Shown: one piece after another, positions 1 to 9,552 of the stretch
Layout of the letters: each line of letters starts with the position of its first letter
Position numbering within the stretch: the stretch's first letter is position 1
DNA from: SZUA-448 sp045593785
Lineage (GTDB): Bacteria; Bacillota; Clostridia; Lachnospirales; Lachnospiraceae
DNA: 45,647 nt
Assembly: GCA_045593785.1 (NCBI GenBank)
Contig: JAZNXH010000094.1
Span: 1 to 45,647 of the forward strand
Direction: 5' to 3'
The notes under the pieces: model-generated
Databases searched by the model: none
Told to the model about the DNA's origin: nothing
The model's input: the letters and a program-made list of their open reading frames with translations, nothing else
Translations under genes and position numbers: made by a program

Positions 1-7
1 CCCCCTA

Positions 8-571
8 TCAATACTCAATCTCTGCCATCGTTGCTTTGCTCGTATGCCAATCTCCATCATGGTAATACATATCCACTCCACGAGAAGGGAAAGTGGCATG
101 GAACACGTTCGAATCGTACCGCATCAAGATACATACCTGCGCCCAACCGCCAAGAACACTATGATCGTTGAAAGTAGGAGCTACAATGCAGATGCTTACT
201 TCCTGGTTGTTCATGTCATCGAAAATGTCATACAAGGAATCCTTCAAGTCATCAATACTGGATGGATGGATGAAGTACGGCTTGCAAGTCAAGTCGGTTC
301 TTCTCGCCATGTCGATTGCCAGTTCGTTGATAGCACCAACCACGGTCTTTGCCGTAGTGCCAAGCGTATTATCTGTCTTTGGCTGTTTAAGTGCATCTAA
401 CGAACTCACCTGGCTCGTAAGAGTAGCGATATTTCCGCTATTGGCCCCTGCATGATCCGAAATGGATTTCATAGTGGTGTCAATCACGTCAAAATTATCG
501 TTGAGATCGCCTACGTCAGCCGTGTCATTGTACCCTGGTTTCTTCAAGTTGTAGTTGGTAGTGTAGTTCAT
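8..571 (-). CDS. Fibre/baseplate-type structural protein
   Basis: A 187-residue protein that is probably a virion appendage component. It opens with an NYTTNYNLKKP segment followed by DLNDNFDVID, an N-terminal pattern common in tail-end proteins of Bacillota phages (from memory). A Ser/Thr/Asn-rich stretch suggestive of a helical stalk follows around residues 35-60. The C-terminal half looks like a small globular beta domain. It overlaps the upstream tail gene by ATGA, so the two are translationally coupled. The TAGGGGG immediately after its stop looks like the ribosome binding site of a further gene beyond the window edge. No enzymatic motif is visible; receptor binding is inference. Confidence 0.6.
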   Translation of the reverse strand: MNYTTNYNLKKPGYNDTADVGDLNDNFDVIDTTMKSISDHAGANSGNIATLTSQVSSLDALKQPKTDNTLGTTAKTVVGAINELAIDMARRTDLTCKPYFIHPSSIDDLKDSLYDIFDDMNNQEVSICIVAPTFNDHSVLGGWAQVCILMRYDSNVFHATFPSRGVDMYYHDGDWHTSKATMAEIEY

Positions 572-3123
572 TTGTTCACCATCCTTTCAAGTTTTTCAAG
601 TCTCTCTTCAAGGTCTCTAATACGCTTATGACAAGCCTTATTATCCTCAATAAGCAGGGCGCAAACCCTGTCATACTGTACGGATTGCAGTTCGCCATTG
701 ACGTATGTTGCCAGTTCCGGTACAACCTTCTCTACTTCTTCCGCTATCAGACCGAAGTATACGGTGTTCGGATCATCCGCTTCACACTTTGAAGTGAACT
801 GTACTCCCCTCAAATTATCTACCTTCTCCGAAGCATCGGCAATAGTTTCAATATTGTCTTTGAACTTCCGGAGAGAAGATTGTACATTCAGAGTGTATTT
901 GTTATCCGCATACGTAAGCACGGCATTGGCAGAACTAGCAGAGCTGGGTACGTTGTCAAAACTTACTGTTTTATTGCACTCGATAGGCTGATAGCTTTCA
1001 ATTCTGACAACACCGGAACTCGAACGCAGATTCAATCTTCTGGAAGCAAACACGTCCAGATATTCTTCGCCAAGTGCGCCAGTAGCAAATGCGCCACCAA
1101 CGCTCGAAGCATACTGTGAAGTGTTCTTGCTGGTCTGGAAATAGATACCGTCTTTGCAAATTGCAATATGCTTATAGTTTGTAGCACCAATGTCATCCAC
1201 CCCTACGGTAGACGAAACTTTCAGAAGTGGTGTCTTATCCATCGGGTTCGCACCATACCCCATGCCAAGGAATAAGTTCTCCCCAGCATCGTTCGGGTTC
1301 GTGCAACGAAGATTATCACTAACAATTTCAAATCCACCAATGCTGCCGGACGTAGCAGAAAGCAATCCGGAGAAGTAACCCTTCACGGCAGAAAGAGTGC
1401 CGGACAGAACCAAGTCGCCATTATCATCTGCATAGAATACCTTCTCGCCCTTAACGTTACGAATCTGCATACCCTTCGCAAACACCGTCAGACCTTCTTC
1501 GTTGAACTCCAACTTGTTTGCATACTGGGCCTTGTTTAGACCGTCCATGTTGTTGTCATTGATGGACGTAGTAGCTTCGATACGCTTATCGTACTTTGCG
1601 TACTTCCGCTTTTCCTGTCCGTTATTCGTATAGGTTACTCTACCAGAAGCGTTCCACTCCATCGTGATCGTGAAGATCGGTTCGAAGAACGTAGTTTCTT
1701 CCTGGGTAAATCTATAGCAATCGTCACACCACAAAGAGTAGTCTGCATCGGCAACGGTGATCGCGTTTCTGAATCCACCGAACTTCGAGTGCATACCTTC
1801 TGAATCCCATTGGCTTGCTGGGGAAGTCTTGTTGAAGAATGGGTTGTCATTCCATTCGTATGTATCACCGTCAGAAACCCCGCTAATCGTTTGATAAAGG
1901 CGCAGGTCGCCTTGTTTATAGATAAGTACCCTTCCAATCGTGCAAGCCGTAAAATCGGCAACATCGAAGGAATAAACGTATGGCAATTCCGGAGCAACCA
2001 TAGACGTACTATGAGCAGACAGATTTCCCTCACGGTCAATGATCGCATTACTCGCCCCGACCTCAAATGCATACGAGAGCAAATCTTTCAAAGACTTGCC
2101 CTGGTAATACCTCGAAGGGTCAATCTTGATTTCGTCAACCATATCCCCCAGACCGGACAGATCGCCAATCGGGATGCCCTTGTAGGCAGCAACGTTCTTA
2201 ATGAAGTTACGGACGGTCATGGAAGTACCACCGACCCATTCTGCAAAGCCAAGGCTATCTTCATCGAAAGCCGTCATTCTGTCCTTGCCGTTGATATTGA
2301 GCATAGCCAAGTTCACGGTTCTGGGTTTTTCGAACTTCCATACACCATACGGTACAGATTCATACTCAACGTGCGCCATCCGGGTATATCCGCTATAATC
2401 GGCCCATTCTTTCGAGCGAACTGTATTCCATGTGCCGGACGAAAGATCATTCCACGAATTTACAGGGGGCTTGCTTTCAATGAACGCATATTCAGCCATG
2501 CCGTCCTCATGGTAGGAGATTGAATCATTATCATCGTCCCTATCCATGAAACTGTCAAGCATATTCTTCTCAAGCGTGGTACATTCTTCATTCTCTCCAA
2601 AGTCGAAGTACCAGTTCCGCTCGTTCTTGCCGTAGTATCGGTTTGTGCCGTTGTCTACCACGAAGTAGACAACTTCGTAGGCAAACAGTATCTTGCACTT
2701 CCAGCCGTTCGACAACTGCGGAAGCAGAGATTCAAACCGAACATTTCCCCGAACATACGGAGCAACGGAGTGGACGCTTATGCTCTCGTTCTTTGTGTGA
2801 ATTGCACAAATAGCATTTGCCGGGCAATAGAAATCATCGTCCGACACTTCTACTCCGATGTAGCACCGGAACTCGTCAGATGCTATCTCTTCTGCCGTGA
2901 TTCGTCCGTCCTCGTTTAAGATGGACACATTGATGCTGTTGGTCGGTGTCTGACCGAAAACAACTTGATCCCCGGTAATGGAAGCCAGATTGAACTTCAC
3001 CATTCCAGATACACTAATATCTTCGTTCGTAAGGCAAACTTCGTCAGATTGGAGCAGCATACGTTGACGTTTGCTTTGATCGTAACAGTTTGCACGAAAC
3101 GTTTCGCTCACATTCCAAGCCAT
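568..3123 (-). CDS. Tail protein with C-terminal S74 intramolecular chaperone
   Basis: An 851-residue tail-tip or fibre protein. The N-terminal 500 residues resemble tail-associated (Tal/baseplate hub) proteins by position after the tape measure and by beta-rich content. Residues about 560-745 look like a fibre shaft. From about residue 750 there is a Peptidase_S74 domain: the segment SLRKFKDNI carries Ser750 and Lys755, the Ser-x4-Lys spacing of the self-cleavage dyad. It is followed by the conserved GLIAEEVEKVVPEL segment and a terminal coiled coil. In this family the domain trimerises the fibre and then cuts itself off; the mature protein would end near residue 749. The start is ATG after an AAAGACT leader, 12 bases behind the preceding gene. 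Confidence 0.82.
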   Translation of the reverse strand: MAWNVSETFRANCYDQSKRQRMLLQSDEVCLTNEDISVSGMVKFNLASITGDQVVFGQTPTNSINVSILNEDGRITAEEIASDEFRCYIGVEVSDDDFYCPANAICAIHTKNESISVHSVAPYVRGNVRFESLLPQLSNGWKCKILFAYEVVYFVVDNGTNRYYGKNERNWYFDFGENEECTTLEKNMLDSFMDRDDDNDSISYHEDGMAEYAFIESKPPVNSWNDLSSGTWNTVRSKEWADYSGYTRMAHVEYESVPYGVWKFEKPRTVNLAMLNINGKDRMTAFDEDSLGFAEWVGGTSMTVRNFIKNVAAYKGIPIGDLSGLGDMVDEIKIDPSRYYQGKSLKDLLSYAFEVGASNAIIDREGNLSAHSTSMVAPELPYVYSFDVADFTACTIGRVLIYKQGDLRLYQTISGVSDGDTYEWNDNPFFNKTSPASQWDSEGMHSKFGGFRNAITVADADYSLWCDDCYRFTQEETTFFEPIFTITMEWNASGRVTYTNNGQEKRKYAKYDKRIEATTSINDNNMDGLNKAQYANKLEFNEEGLTVFAKGMQIRNVKGEKVFYADDNGDLVLSGTLSAVKGYFSGLLSATSGSIGGFEIVSDNLRCTNPNDAGENLFLGMGYGANPMDKTPLLKVSSTVGVDDIGATNYKHIAICKDGIYFQTSKNTSQYASSVGGAFATGALGEEYLDVFASRRLNLRSSSGVVRIESYQPIECNKTVSFDNVPSSASSANAVLTYADNKYTLNVQSSLRKFKDNIETIADASEKVDNLRGVQFTSKCEADDPNTVYFGLIAEEVEKVVPELATYVNGELQSVQYDRVCALLIEDNKACHKRIRDLEERLEKLERMVNK

Positions 3124-3134
3124 AGTCTTTCTCC

Positions 3135-3536
3135 TTAATACTCAATCAAATCGAAGTTCATCGAAACCATCCACTTTGACATATCATCGTCAGAAGCGTT
3201 AAGTACGGATATGTGGCGATCGCCAACGTAATAATCTCCGGTATGGCAACCGTCATTCTCTTCAAGCGGAACTTCCGGACACGGAAATTTGAACGTGAAC
3301 TTCGGTGCAGTTATGGATTGCAAGATGCCCGATGCAGTTTCGTAGTCCAGACCATTCCATTTGAGTGCTACGTTATACTTCGCAGCAACCATCTTACGAT
3401 GCAGACGTCCTTTGGTGTTACGCTCCGCAAAAGTGTCCAGAGATTGCGTACTATAATCGTAAGTGGCAGGGTCGGGGATCGCTACCCCATTGATAGCGAA
3501 CCCCATCTTTTTGTTGTATTCAATACCTAAACCCAT
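3135..3536 (-). CDS. Small tail protein (DUF6711-like)
   Basis: A 133-residue protein between tape measure and tail-tip genes, the usual place of a distal-tail or tail-hub adaptor. It opens by naming a hydrophobic patch (GFAINGVAIPDPATYDYST) typical of the DUF6711 family as I remember it. It is rich in short beta strands with no catalytic motif. The start overlaps the tape-measure stop (TAATG), so it is translationally coupled. Role in joining tail tube to tip is inferred from gene order; the family name could not be verified here. Confidence 0.6.
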   Translation of the reverse strand: MGLGIEYNKKMGFAINGVAIPDPATYDYSTQSLDTFAERNTKGRLHRKMVAAKYNVALKWNGLDYETASGILQSITAPKFTFKFPCPEVPLEENDGCHTGDYYVGDRHISVLNASDDDMSKWMVSMNFDLIEY

Positions 3537-6500
3537 TAGTATCTACCCCCTGTTTCGCTGTACATATCCATGCTCTGTTGCATCACTCTTCCGGCTTCTT
3601 CGGACGGAGCAAATACGACCTTGCCAGACTTGTTCGCAATCTTCTTCACATCACCGACCAAGCCAGTATCTTTGAGCGCACGGTACACACCGTCAGATAC
3701 ACCTTCGATGATTTCCGCATTGTTAGCAACCGCCGTCTTACCGCCCATAGAACCGATGTACTCCGGTACACCATTCTCGTTTGCGTAGAAGAAGTCAGCA
3801 CTATCCGGGAAACCACCGGAAGCATATCCACGCATCTTCCAACGTCTTGTGCCGTTGTTGTAGAACGAAGCCTTTCCGGTAGAGATTGTCAGACCGTTCC
3901 ATATATCGGCTACACCCTGGGTCAAGCTCGTCATAAAGTCATAGAGATCAGAGCCGAACTGATTGAATGGATCAGCCATCTTCTTTACGAGAGATTGTGC
4001 TGCTTCTTTGGTAGAGCCTGACGTATCGTTCATACCGTCTGCAATTCCAAGGCCCAACTGTCTGCCGAACTCCTGTGCTTCGTTGCCGTCCAGACCCGCA
4101 AAGAGCATATCCTTGAACGATCCTGTTGCTTCCTCAACACCTACGCTACCTGTCAAACCAGCAAGCAGATTGTCTTTCAGTTCGATACCCTTCTCCTGGA
4201 AGAGAACCGGATTGACGTTGATAGCATCTGTCAGAGTGCCAAGCAAGGTTGTCTGTAAGGTCGATTCCGGATCAGAGAAAGCCTTGCCAATCTCGGCAAC
4301 TAACTTCTCGGACGAGTTAGCAAACAAGGCGAGTTGTGGTGCGCTGACCATAGCGTCACTATCTCTTTGGAGCATCTTTAAGATTTCCTTCTGCGGAATA
4401 TCGTTAGGATCGGAAAAAGGTTCTCCAATAGCACGAATAACCTTGTCGGACGCTTGTTTGAACTTCGGTGCGCTTTGGGCTACACCTTCTGCCATACCAT
4501 CAATTACGCTAATGAACTTCGGTGACAGTTCCTTATAAGCAGCGTATGTAACCAAAGTACCTTCGGTCATAGAATCACCGATACTCTTACCCATTCGTGT
4601 CATTCTGTACATCTGGTCGGAAAGGTCACTCGCAATTTGCGTTTCTATTTCGAACAGATCATTCTTTCCGTCTTTATAGAAGCCTACTATATCTTCCCAC
4701 ACATCAGATGTTTCTTGACCGATACGGCTTATTGTTTCAGCGTATTCCTTTGCCCCTTCTGCCTGCTCATAGAAAAGGACTTCCATTTCCTCGTCATAAT
4801 CGCCACTTGTCACCTTGTCCATAGCATCATTGTAGTCATACAGAGAATCGGCAAGCTGTTTGAAGTTCGTCTTTCCACGCTCGATGCCCTCGGATTCGTA
4901 GAAGTCACTCAACTTCCTATCAAGTTCGAGCAGACCTTCACCAAGAACATAGTTCGCATCCTCAAAGTCCTCTGTGCGAAGCGTTTTTTGCCAGTTCACG
5001 AACGCAGTATTTTCAATACGCTCAATGACTTGCTTGTAGCCCGCCGTAAGTGCATCTTCTTGCATCTGAATATACTGTGGTAAGAACTCCAATGCTCGCT
5101 TTGCTTCTGCCTGCTGCTCCGGTGTCATGTACGGAATCAGTTCTTCAAGATTCGATCCCCACTCGTTCCAGTATTTCTTCATGCCATCAAGTTTTTCCTT
5201 GTAGGAAGAAGATACCGTGTCAACCGTTTCAAGCATCTGATCGAAGCCCTCGAAATTGATACCGACACCATCAAAAGACTTCACGAACTCGTCAGTAGCC
5301 GTTGTAGCGTTACCCATAATGTCATACAGTTCGCTCATGTTCTCCATGTACGGCTTGATCGCTTCGTTGAACTCGTCTTGCGAGATTTCTCCGGCTTCGA
5401 GTTGTTCTCTATATGCGTGTACCGCCTGGCTTGCATCTTCGACCATAGCCTTAATGTTCTCTTCTGCCTGCCCGACACCTGCTTCTACAGTTTCTACAAG
5501 TACACCATTCATGCGCAAGAAATCGCCATAATCGCCTTGTAATCCCTCACGAATAGCATCACCGATAGCCTTGATGTGTTCTGCAACGGATTCAGCAAGT
5601 TCGGCCCAAAGTGCGTCAATATTAGCAGCATAGTTCGCCATATCTCCAATGCCATCTTCATAGTTCGTCTGTAACGTATAAATATTTCTGCCGATCGTTT
5701 CTACATTACCTTCGAGAGAACTTGCATAATCCAGTTTTTCGGCAATCTCGTCAACGGAATAGTTCGATAGGAAATCATTCCATGTTTTTTCAAAATCTTC
5801 TACGCTCTGTCTGGCATCATCGAAAGAAAAGAACACGTCATTGATTCTTTGCTTCAATGCCTGGTCTTGACCTTCAAGGAAACCAAACGCAGATGCAACA
5901 ATGCTGATACCCAGACCGATAACCAGACCTGTTGTACCAAACATGAGATAACCACCCAGACCCGCAACCGCAGTACCGAAAGCGGATTCAAGGAATCCTT
6001 TGACAATATCACCCTTGCCAATGTCCTTGCCACCGATAAAACTCATGGTTACACCGATCGTAACCATACTGAATCCGGCAAACTTTGTTTTCAGCAAATC
6101 AATATTTGCAAGCAAGTCTTGAATACCCTTTGCAAACTTACCAAGCACGGAAGCTCCGGCAATAATAAGAATAGCCGTGGAAATCTCGTCAAAGTTATCC
6201 TTTACCCACTTAATGTTTTCCTTGATGAAATACACAAGTGGATCGAGGGCTTTTCTCCATCTGTCTGCAATCTCCTTCGCTTTATTCTCCTGGGCATCAC
6301 CAAGGAAGTCATAAGTAGGAAGATCGTAGTTCCATTGAGAAGCCATATCAACCATAGCCTGACCTGCCCCCTTGCCACCGGAAGAGGAAGTAATGAGGTT
6401 GATTTCATCGAACGAAGCAAGCGTGTTTTTCAACTGTTCTGCCGAATCGTTCGCATCATCCAGAGCATCGGAGATAGCATCACCACCATCTGCAATACTC

Positions 6501-7870
6501 ACTCCGAAGTCCTTGCCGGACAGTTTAGGAAGAGTATAACCGAACAAAGCAGCAACTTCGTCAGCAATCATCTTGATAAGGCGCAGAATCGCATTGAGAT
6601 ACGGAAGCACCTGGTTAAGAAGCGGAAGCAATACAAGACCTACCGACCTCTGTAGTTGCTGGAACTGTGCGTTCAAGATACGGAGTTGGTTGGTCGGAGA
6701 TTCAATCGTTCTTGCCAAGTCACCCTGTAAGTCTGTTACCTGCGTGAGTAATGCGATATAACGAAGGTTCGCTTTCTCTGCCTGGGTCATGGACGAAACG
6801 TTCTTGTCGATGCCCTGGGAAAGTGCAATCGCCTGCAATCTCGCCTGGGACAAGTCAAAACCCAATCTACGAACAGGTTCAAGTTCTCCGGAGAACGCAC
6901 TCTGTACTTTCTGTACCGCATCTGCTACGGAGATATTGTAGAAAGACGAAATATCATAAGCCAACTGCGTAAGTTGCTGTGACATTACCGCAGCACGATC
7001 CGTGGCAATACCAAAGCCCTTTCCAAGCGACATGAATACACCCTGGGCTTTCATCCATTGAGAAAGGTCAATGCCCAGAAGGTCTTGCGCCTTTTCAGCG
7101 AACTCGTACATAGCCCCGCCTGCTTCGTCCATAGACACTTCGAAGAGGTTTAATGTTTCAATATAATCACCATATTCCCCAAGTGCGCTTGTAGCAAAGC
7201 GTGAAAGTTTCGTCCATGCAGCCATAAGCGCAACCGTCTTTGCACGAAGGTTCGCAAGTACGGTATTATATGTACGTCCTGTCTTTGTAGCTCTGGATGT
7301 TACTTGCGATACCTGCTTAACAGAATTGGCAAGTTCCTTTACTCCGGAAGTATCAACCTTTGCTAAAGAACCCAGCTTTGTAAGAGCATTTACAAGTCTA
7401 TCAAAATTAGAAAGGTCTATGCCCTGTACTTCCTGGGCGATATTAACCGCATTTTTTAACCCAGTAGACACGCTTGTCGGGAACTTAATATCAGAAAGCC
7501 CTCGAATACCACCAAGAACTCCATACAATTCTTCCAGTTTTGTAAAAACCTCACCATTGATACCGTTCACCGCATTTGTAAATTTGACAATGTTATTTGC
7601 AACGGATGTGTTCAATTTTGAAGCCGATATAGCAGACATAGCCTGGGAGAATTTGAGCATCGAAGTGATCTTCGAATCATCAATGATTGGACTATTTTTC
7701 AACGCTGTATTCAGAAGCTCAAGGTTCTTACCGTAAGTTCTGATAGACGTACTATTCTTCGCAGTATTGCGAAGAAGATTCAGACGATTTTCCAGCTCTT
7801 CCAATGCGCTTATCGCACTACCGGATTCCGATTCTATCTCAATGACTAAGCCCTCAACATAATCAGCCAT
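3536..7870 (-). CDS. Tail tape measure protein
   Basis: At 1444 residues this is the longest gene in the window, as expected for the protein that sets tail length and is ejected with the DNA. The N-terminal 450 residues are helical with heptad-like runs (a TP901-type region is likely). Hydrophobic stretches lie around residues 400-440 and 565-670, including a Gly-rich hairpin-like segment (LGGYLMFGTTGLVIGLGIS). The centre is long alpha-helical, and the C-terminus ends in a small globular region. It starts at ATG inside the end of the tail chaperone frame (8-base overlap) and its stop overlaps the next start. A tail near 200 nm would be the usual expectation for this length; that is inference. 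Confidence 0.93.
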   Translation of the reverse strand: MADYVEGLVIEIESESGSAISALEELENRLNLLRNTAKNSTSIRTYGKNLELLNTALKNSPIIDDSKITSMLKFSQAMSAISASKLNTSVANNIVKFTNAVNGINGEVFTKLEELYGVLGGIRGLSDIKFPTSVSTGLKNAVNIAQEVQGIDLSNFDRLVNALTKLGSLAKVDTSGVKELANSVKQVSQVTSRATKTGRTYNTVLANLRAKTVALMAAWTKLSRFATSALGEYGDYIETLNLFEVSMDEAGGAMYEFAEKAQDLLGIDLSQWMKAQGVFMSLGKGFGIATDRAAVMSQQLTQLAYDISSFYNISVADAVQKVQSAFSGELEPVRRLGFDLSQARLQAIALSQGIDKNVSSMTQAEKANLRYIALLTQVTDLQGDLARTIESPTNQLRILNAQFQQLQRSVGLVLLPLLNQVLPYLNAILRLIKMIADEVAALFGYTLPKLSGKDFGVSIADGGDAISDALDDANDSAEQLKNTLASFDEINLITSSSGGKGAGQAMVDMASQWNYDLPTYDFLGDAQENKAKEIADRWRKALDPLVYFIKENIKWVKDNFDEISTAILIIAGASVLGKFAKGIQDLLANIDLLKTKFAGFSMVTIGVTMSFIGGKDIGKGDIVKGFLESAFGTAVAGLGGYLMFGTTGLVIGLGISIVASAFGFLEGQDQALKQRINDVFFSFDDARQSVEDFEKTWNDFLSNYSVDEIAEKLDYASSLEGNVETIGRNIYTLQTNYEDGIGDMANYAANIDALWAELAESVAEHIKAIGDAIREGLQGDYGDFLRMNGVLVETVEAGVGQAEENIKAMVEDASQAVHAYREQLEAGEISQDEFNEAIKPYMENMSELYDIMGNATTATDEFVKSFDGVGINFEGFDQMLETVDTVSSSYKEKLDGMKKYWNEWGSNLEELIPYMTPEQQAEAKRALEFLPQYIQMQEDALTAGYKQVIERIENTAFVNWQKTLRTEDFEDANYVLGEGLLELDRKLSDFYESEGIERGKTNFKQLADSLYDYNDAMDKVTSGDYDEEMEVLFYEQAEGAKEYAETISRIGQETSDVWEDIVGFYKDGKNDLFEIETQIASDLSDQMYRMTRMGKSIGDSMTEGTLVTYAAYKELSPKFISVIDGMAEGVAQSAPKFKQASDKVIRAIGEPFSDPNDIPQKEILKMLQRDSDAMVSAPQLALFANSSEKLVAEIGKAFSDPESTLQTTLLGTLTDAINVNPVLFQEKGIELKDNLLAGLTGSVGVEEATGSFKDMLFAGLDGNEAQEFGRQLGLGIADGMNDTSGSTKEAAQSLVKKMADPFNQFGSDLYDFMTSLTQGVADIWNGLTISTGKASFYNNGTRRWKMRGYASGGFPDSADFFYANENGVPEYIGSMGGKTAVANNAEIIEGVSDGVYRALKDTGLVGDVKKIANKSGKVVFAPSEEAGRVMQQSMDMYSETGGRY

Positions 7871-8321
7871 TTTCTTTGTCCTCTACTTTTTTCTTTTTCA
7901 TTCGCTGCACGTTCATGGCAGCGATCATCTGTTCTCTTATTCGTTCTTGCTCCTTCTTTGCATCCCGAAGTTTTCTTTCTTCGATTTCTGCCTTTGTCAG
8001 AGGATATGGTTCTTCAACATATCTTTCCGGCTTCTTCGGCTTCCAGGTATGCATAGCCGGAAGCAATCGCATGATACCGTCATATACATATTGGCCCATC
8101 AACCAAAGTTCTACATTCTTCCGTTTCGCCTTTATATCTGCTGCCTTTCGGTATGCAATTACAAGGTCATTGTTACCGTCCCAATATTCCTCTGCCGTCA
8201 TTCCCAACGATAGATAGTATGGGAAGCAATCATCTAATAGTTTTGCTATGAAAAAAGGGGATTCTGATTCACCAGAACCCCCTTCATTCTCATCCGTGTC
8301 CGTTAGAAGTTCGCTTCCCAA
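7863..8321 (-). CDS. Tail assembly chaperone, second frame (reached by -1 frameshift)
   Basis: This frame has no ATG at its 5 prime end and no ribosome binding site; the first possible start is a TTG at 8319-8321. It lies in the -1 frame of the upstream gene and overlaps its end. An A8 run just upstream allows tandem slippage, which would make a fusion of 103 residues from the first frame plus SD plus this frame, about 257 residues. The protein is charged and helical with a Lys-rich C-terminus. This is the classic gpG/gpGT arrangement directly before a tape measure gene, where the minor fusion product recruits the tape measure protein to the tail tube. Confidence 0.82.
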   Translation of the reverse strand: MGSELLTDTDENEGGSGESESPFFIAKLLDDCFPYYLSLGMTAEEYWDGNNDLVIAYRKAADIKAKRKNVELWLMGQYVYDGIMRLLPAMHTWKPKKPERYVEEPYPLTKAEIEERKLRDAKKEQERIREQMIAAMNVQRMKKKKVEDKENG

Positions 8322-8635
8322 GTCACTTTTTTTTCAACGTCCTCTGGTTCATCGAACAATGCGTTAATCGGATCAGCGTACATTTCAAGGAGTTTATTGA
8401 TAAGTTCACTCTTATTGACAAGAGTGCCATAAATCTTATCCTTTACATCGTCCTTAACCCAATGGTTCTCTGCCAGGAACGCACCCTTGAACAGCATCGG
8501 GATTCCGATTGCAGGCTGGTCGTGAATCATTTCCGGCTTAAAGCCATTCTGTGACAGCAAGCGAACTGTACGCTTGTTAAAAGATAAGGTGTAACGTGTT
8601 CCCTCGAACTCGAAGGATAACTTTTTGTTCTCCAT
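8303..8635 (-). CDS. Tail assembly chaperone, first frame (gpG-like)
   Basis: A 110-residue protein made from ATG, placed between major tail protein and tape measure. Its opening (KLSFEFEGTRYTLSFNKRTVRLL) fits the small beta-then-helical chaperones of Bacillota siphophages. The last codons before the stop, GTT GAA AAA AAA GTG, contain the slippery run. Ribosomes that do not slip end seven codons later; those that slip continue into the second frame. Acts in the cytoplasm during tail assembly and is normally absent from the virion. Confidence 0.78.
   Translation of the reverse strand: MENKKLSFEFEGTRYTLSFNKRTVRLLSQNGFKPEMIHDQPAIGIPMLFKGAFLAENHWVKDDVKDKIYGTLVNKSELINKLLEMYADPINALFDEPEDVEKKVTWEANF
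8306..8335 (-). promoter_or_regulatory. Predicted -1 ribosomal frameshift site (A AAA AAA G)
   Basis: On the minus strand the zero-frame codons are GAA AAA AAA GTG, giving the heptamer A AAA AAA at 8333-8327. Slipping back one base continues as AGT GAC TTG GGA, straight into the open second frame. About nine bases further on, GAAG-CGAA-CTTC (8317-8306) can form a short tetraloop hairpin that may act as a weak pause element. No GGAGG-like stimulator was found at the usual upstream distance. Confidence 0.8.
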
Positions 8636-8679
8636 AATAGTGACCTCACTTTTATTAAATTGTATCTACCCCGATTATA

Positions 8680-9141
8680 TCAGGACGGAACGCTGAAAGC
8701 AATATCCGTGGTCGGAGTAATGGTGATCTGGATGGTTCTCGCTTCGTTGACACCGCCACCTGCTACGTACACGTCTGCCATTCCCTTGAAGTCAAACTTT
8801 CCGTCAGAGCCGTCCGGTGTCAGAGTGTTGCCGGATTCAGTACCGCCGAACCATACAGAGAAGTCATGTACCAGACCGTCACAAACAGCCTTTACCGCTG
8901 CGTATGTAGTCGGGTTGTAGTTTGCTTCGAACACGAGAGCATCGTTGTTCTGGATGCCAGGAACACCGATTTTAGATTTGTTCGAAAGGGTGGTACAATC
9001 AATCAAATCCGGTGATCCACCCATATCCGGGAACGAACGAATGTCGATTAACTTCTCATAGGTAGTTGTACCACCGGAAGTTGTTCCATGCATAAGGAAC
9101 GTCTTGTAAGTTGAATAAAGCTGATTTACATCTACTGCCAT
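8680..9141 (-). CDS. Major tail tube protein
   Basis: A 153-residue protein that forms the tail tube. Evidence is its place between tail terminator and tail chaperones and its composition: beta-rich, many Gly/Thr/Asn, a long Gly-Ser-Asp loop (TLTPDGSDGKFDFKGMADVY) and a closing ITITPTTDI strand typical of tube proteins. Start is ATG after a GGGAGATTACGAAT leader. No additional Ig domain is attached here, unlike the capsid gene. Confidence 0.8.
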   Translation of the reverse strand: MAVDVNQLYSTYKTFLMHGTTSGGTTTYEKLIDIRSFPDMGGSPDLIDCTTLSNKSKIGVPGIQNNDALVFEANYNPTTYAAVKAVCDGLVHDFSVWFGGTESGNTLTPDGSDGKFDFKGMADVYVAGGGVNEARTIQITITPTTDIAFSVPS

Positions 9142-9159
9142 ATTCGTAATCTCCCTTCA

Positions 9160-9552
9160 TCAATTATTGTTAGGTTGTAACTTCGTATACCGTACTACTT
9201 TCCGGTACACGGAAGCATCATTAAAGTTAGGTACAGGCGCATTATAAGTACGTCTGAAACCAAACATTCTCATTACAGGATCAATGAGAGAAAGTATCTT
9301 CTCTACGTTCTCCGCACCTTCTCCGTCAAGCATATTGTCGAAGATTTCAATGTGGATAACGATGTTCGAAAAACACTCGTCACCGGATAGGTTCATACCT
9401 TCTCTCGGTGTAGTGTTACTCTCATCCCATGCCTGTACATGTGGGAAAGCACTCGGCTGATTCACATAATGTGAAGCCAGGTCTGCGTTCGGGTATTCTG
9501 CCGTTACCGCATTATATATAGCATCAAATACATCTGGCATTAAATCAACCAT
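9160..9552 (-). CDS. Tail terminator / minor tail completion protein
   Basis: A 130-residue protein in the slot between the gp10-like neck gene and the major tail protein, where the tail terminator that stops tube growth normally lies. The sequence has an N-terminal helix (DVFDAIYNAVTAEYP), beta strands carrying IVIHIEIFDN and a C-terminal strand (YRKVVRYTKLQ), the alpha-beta layout of terminator proteins. Start is the ATG with GAGG ten bases upstream; it overlaps the preceding gene by eight bases. Assigned by synteny. Confidence 0.65.
   Translation of the reverse strand: MVDLMPDVFDAIYNAVTAEYPNADLASHYVNQPSAFPHVQAWDESNTTPREGMNLSGDECFSNIVIHIEIFDNMLDGEGAENVEKILSLIDPVMRMFGFRRTYNAPVPNFNDASVYRKVVRYTKLQPNNN

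Noticed and set aside
5849..6655. 268-codon plus-strand frame opposite the tape measure gene
   Set aside because: Shadow of the long tape measure frame; composition atypical and no start signal.
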